From: JBCBWG01 sp039039985
GTDB lineage: Bacteria > Pseudomonadota > Alphaproteobacteria > Rhizobiales > Hyphomicrobiaceae
Length of the DNA: 64,000 bases
Assembly (NCBI GenBank): GCA_039039985.1
Contig: JBCCOV010000006.1
Location: 1 to 64,000, forward strand
Direction of reading: 5' to 3'
This document shows positions 61,188-64,000 of this stretch, piece after piece. A program made the position numbers and the translations under genes. Each line of letters opens with the position of its first letter. Position 1 is the stretch's first letter. The notes under the pieces are model-generated. The model was not told the DNA's origin. It made no database searches and saw nothing but the letters and a program-made list of their open reading frames with translations.

Positions 61188-62237
61188 ATGTCACGTGTAT
61201 GGAGCTGGAACGAATGGGACGAGCTGGAAGAGGTAATCGTTGGCAATCCCCTCAAAGCCCGATTCCCTTACCCAGATCGCAGCACACAAGTGGCGGAGTA
61301 TCCCGACCGATCGCTAGATGACATTCCGACAGGACCGTTTCCTCAGCAAATCATTGAGGAAGCTGATGAAGACCTGCACACATTTTGCGAAGCGCTCACG
61401 AAACTCGGCGTAGCAGTCAAGCGTCCCGAGACATGGCCGCACGAGAAGAAGTTCTCGACCGTCCATTGGGAAACTGAAGGATATTACAACTATTGTCCGC
61501 GCGATCTGATGCTGGTTATGGGTGATCAGATTATCGAGACACCGTGTGTCATCCGCGGCAGATCTCAAGAGACGTACAGCTATCGCAAGCTGCTGATGGA
61601 ATACATGAAAGACGGAGCACGCTGGTGGAGCGCGCCAAAGCCGATGCTGTTGGACTCGTTGTTTGATGTCGATCTGTCAAAGCCTGTCCCGCGCGATGAC
61701 GAGCCAGCATTTGATGCGGCCAACATTCTGCGTTTCGGCCGTGACTTGATTTATCTCGTTAGTGCGACCGGCAACGAAATGGGCGGGAAGTGGCTGGAGT
61801 CGATGCTCGGTCCGGAGTTCCGCATCCATTACCTGAAAGATGTCTATTACGGCAGCCATATCGACTCAACTTTCGTGGCGTTGCGTCCCGGATTGATCCT
61901 CGCAAATCCCGCGCGGGTGAATGAGGATACGATGCCGGAAATCCTGAAGCAGTGGAAGGTCATCTACAGCCCGCCAATGCAGAACACCGGCAGATATTCG
62001 GCCGACTACGTTTCCAAATGCATCGGCAGTGACTGGATCGATATGAACGCGTTCAGCGTCAGCCCCAATCTCGTTGTCGTGGATGCAGATCAGACGGATC
62101 TGATCAAGGTGATTGAGAAGGAAGGTGTCGACGTGCTGCCGATCAAACTTCGGCACTCACGCATGATGGGTGGCGGTTTCCACTGCATTACATTGGACAT
62201 CCGCCGCAAAGGAAAACTTGAGCGATACTTTGACTAG
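61188..62237 (+). CDS. Amidinotransferase (glycine amidinotransferase/StrB-like)
   Basis: This 349-residue enzyme of the amidinotransferase family has WNEWDELEEVIVGNP at the start, the His in YYGSHIDSTFVALRPG and the nucleophilic Cys333 in MGGGFHCITLDIRR. An Asp in AFDAANILRFGRDL is a likely third catalytic residue. It would move an amidino group from arginine to an amine. Beside sbnAB the amine may be 2,3-diaminopropionate, giving a guanidino amino acid, as in antibiotic and toxin pathways (StrB1, CyrA and SxtG share the fold). AAGGAG precedes the ATG. Confidence 0.9.
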   Translation: MSRVWSWNEWDELEEVIVGNPLKARFPYPDRSTQVAEYPDRSLDDIPTGPFPQQIIEEADEDLHTFCEALTKLGVAVKRPETWPHEKKFSTVHWETEGYYNYCPRDLMLVMGDQIIETPCVIRGRSQETYSYRKLLMEYMKDGARWWSAPKPMLLDSLFDVDLSKPVPRDDEPAFDAANILRFGRDLIYLVSATGNEMGGKWLESMLGPEFRIHYLKDVYYGSHIDSTFVALRPGLILANPARVNEDTMPEILKQWKVIYSPPMQNTGRYSADYVSKCIGSDWIDMNAFSVSPNLVVVDADQTDLIKVIEKEGVDVLPIKLRHSRMMGGGFHCITLDIRRKGKLERYFD

Positions 62238-62352
62238 TGAGCCAGTGTTTTTGGCTCGAACTATGAGTGGTTCCCGGCGCGTGAAACTAGTTGGATAGCG
62301 TCATCAGCCTGAGTGGAAGTGCGCCGCCGGGACACCACGTGGAGAACGACGA

Positions 62353-64000
62353 ATGACAATAACTTTGTCAACAATGGGCTTCGTCGCACTGGGCATCGTC
62401 ATGCTGGTTCTCAGCTTGGCGTTCATCGCGTGGAGGCGGTACTATTGGGCTTCGGAGCAAGGCCCGCACACTGCCGAAGACACGTGTGAGTACAGTATTA
62501 CAGAAGCGTTCCCCGATGACGGCGTCATCGATGTCCCGCACCAGAAGGGCGTGCGGTGGCTGACTGATGTTTTCAGCCGGTCCGTCGCGCGGTATCCAGA
62601 CCTGACTGCGCTTCAGGTTCCGCATACGGGCGAAACCCTGACATTTGCCGAACTCGATGGGCGTGCAGAGCGGATTGCACGTGCGCTTGCGCCGTTCGTC
62701 AATGGCCCCGACCAAGTCGTGGCTGTGGCCATGTCTCAGGACAACGCCGATATTGTTGCCTGCCACCTGGGGATTCTCAAGGCCGGTGGCACGCTGATGT
62801 TCCTCGACACGACGCTGCCGGACGCGTTGATCACGCACATGCTGGACGATGCGCAGCCGGTCGCGATTCTGACGCGCGGCCTCGAGGCGTTCCGCGATTT
62901 GCCGACTGTGGACGTAACATCTCTTCCGGAAAGGCTTCCGGCGCGGCGGCAGCCGACGTGGCTTGACGATCCAACCCAGCGGCTCGCGACCATATTTTAT
63001 ACCAGCGGCACGACGGGTAAGCCGAAGGGCGTTGAGTGCCACCACGCCGGTTACGTCAATCTGGCGCTGAGCTATGCCGACTACTTCAATCTGGTGCCTG
63101 GCATGGACGCCACGTCACTGACGTCGTCTTTGGGTTATGACGGCAGCATCTCTGAAATGTACAGCGCCTGGGTTTCAGGCTGCGCTGTGGTCCTGCTGAC
63201 CAAAGAGCAAGTCCGGTCCGGTCCGGATCTTGTGCCGGTCCTGCGTGACGCCGAGGTGACGGTTCTGTTCTGTCCGCCGGTGCTGCTGACCACGCTGACA
63301 GCCAATCCGGAGATCGACCTCCCATACCCGATTTGCCGCTATATCGTGCCAGCCGGCGAGGCGTTTCCTGACGCGTTGGTCGAGCCGTGGACGCGGGCGC
63401 GTCGGCAAATCATCAACACCTACGGACCGACCGAAGCCAGCACCGATACCAGCCGGCAGAGTCTGCGTCCTGGTGAGCCGGTCACGATCGGTACGCCTCT
63501 GGCCAATGTCACGTACGTTATTCTGGCCGAAGGCGAATTGCGTCCTCTGCCACATGGTGAGACCGGTGAACTCTGCATTGGCGGTGTCCACGTCGCGCGT
63601 GGGTATCGTAACCTGCCGGAACAAACGGCGCAGCGGTTTATCGAACACCCTGAGTTCGGCCGTCTCTACCGCACGGGCGACAAGTGCCAGATCGACCCCC
63701 GCACCAAACGTGTGCACTTCTACGGTCGGATCGACGCGCAGCTCAAAGTGCGCGGACACCGCGTCGAGGCGCAGGCTGTGGAGGATATTCTTCACAACCA
63801 GTTTCCTGAGATCGAAGCGGCCGTTCTCGACTACCAACAGGAAGCGCTCGTTGCGTTCGTAACCGCGCCATCGATTGCAGACGGTGACATTTCGGTCGTC
63901 GCTCCGGCGCCGGCGGACTGGGCCGCTAACGTTACCGCGAAGCTGGCCAAACAGCTTCCGGAACCGTCTGTTCCAACGAGCATCTTCCTTGTCGAGAACT
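62353..64000 (+). CDS. Membrane-anchored amino-acid adenylation (NRPS-like) protein, partial
   Basis: The open frame from ATG 62353 (GGAG 8 bp upstream) runs 549 codons to the window edge. An N-terminal membrane helix (MGFVALGIVMLVLSLAFIAW) is followed by a full adenylation domain: A3 YTSGTTGKPKG, the A4 region GYDGSISE with the Asp that holds the alpha-amino group, A5 NTYGPTEAS, A6 GELCIGGVHVARGY, A7 YRTGD and A8 GRIDAQLKVRGHRVEAQ. It should activate an amino acid, plausibly the one made by sbnAB and the amidinotransferase. A membrane anchor before an A domain is unusual; Pls-type synthetases carry membrane domains after it. Carrier or further domains may lie beyond 64000. Confidence 0.9.
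   Translation, partial: MTITLSTMGFVALGIVMLVLSLAFIAWRRYYWASEQGPHTAEDTCEYSITEAFPDDGVIDVPHQKGVRWLTDVFSRSVARYPDLTALQVPHTGETLTFAELDGRAERIARALAPFVNGPDQVVAVAMSQDNADIVACHLGILKAGGTLMFLDTTLPDALITHMLDDAQPVAILTRGLEAFRDLPTVDVTSLPERLPARRQPTWLDDPTQRLATIFYTSGTTGKPKGVECHHAGYVNLALSYADYFNLVPGMDATSLTSSLGYDGSISEMYSAWVSGCAVVLLTKEQVRSGPDLVPVLRDAEVTVLFCPPVLLTTLTANPEIDLPYPICRYIVPAGEAFPDALVEPWTRARRQIINTYGPTEASTDTSRQSLRPGEPVTIGTPLANVTYVILAEGELRPLPHGETGELCIGGVHVARGYRNLPEQTAQRFIEHPEFGRLYRTGDKCQIDPRTKRVHFYGRIDAQLKVRGHRVEAQAVEDILHNQFPEIEAAVLDYQQEALVAFVTAPSIADGDISVVAPAPADWAANVTAKLAKQLPEPSVPTSIFLVEN

Overview
The window looks like chromosomal DNA of an alphaproteobacterium. The pointers are the small NDUFS4-like complex I subunit (10191-10496), the HpnK/GtrA/HAD-IIA cluster, a heterotetrameric SoxBDAG sarcosine oxidase, many ATGA start/stop overlaps and a moderately high GC content. 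I cannot name a genus. A BciA-type 8-vinyl reductase hints at a phototrophic or formerly phototrophic lineage. BCCT transport and methylamine/betaine catabolism hint at a marine or saline habitat.

Layout. 1-8.2 kb: an exported protein, a four-gene minus-strand operon (GT2 glycosyltransferase, HpnK-like deacetylase, GtrA-like flippase, HAD-IIA phosphatase), a ThDP enzyme, a flavoprotein and glyoxalase I. 8.2-16.9 kb: a double cold-shock protein, a DUF192 protein, tRNA-Pro(TGG), tRNA-Arg(TCT), a LysR regulator, a frameshifted small gene, GNAT and VOC proteins, and an AhpD-like gene plus ECF41-type sigma factor with a textbook ECF41 promoter. 17-33.7 kb: a one-carbon region. SoxBDAG (minus) and a GlxA/GbdR-like regulator face an operon encoding a GcvT-fold methyltransferase, a MetF-like reductase, Fhs, a 2OG-Fe(II) oxygenase-like protein, a dimethylglycine dehydrogenase-like protein, UspA and a BCCT transporter. 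Together these would import methylated amines, strip methyl groups onto tetrahydrofolate and oxidise them to formate with ATP recovery. 33.7-44.8 kb: mixed metabolic genes, including an MBL hydrolase, a haloalkane dehalogenase that keeps LinB numbering, a patatin, BciA and an AGPS-like flavoenzyme.

45.2-54.4 kb: a same-strand cluster with the strongest claim to novelty. It has an FHA/zinc-ribbon protein, an FHA domain fused to a dinucleotide-binding oxidoreductase-like region, a four-helix membrane protein, a TauE/SafE permease, a membrane Ser/Thr kinase and a membrane pseudokinase that has lost all its catalytic motifs. No type VI secretion genes are present, so this looks like a stand-alone phospho-threonine signalling module.

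57.5-64 kb: start of a biosynthetic cluster. It holds SbnA and SbnB (making L-2,3-diaminopropionate), an amidinotransferase and a membrane-anchored NRPS-type adenylation protein that runs off the window. It is preceded by a decayed partial copy of sbnA with its own leader. The likely theme is a diaminopropionate- or guanidino-amino-acid-derived small molecule.

All functions are read from sequence motifs and remembered family features; no database search was run.
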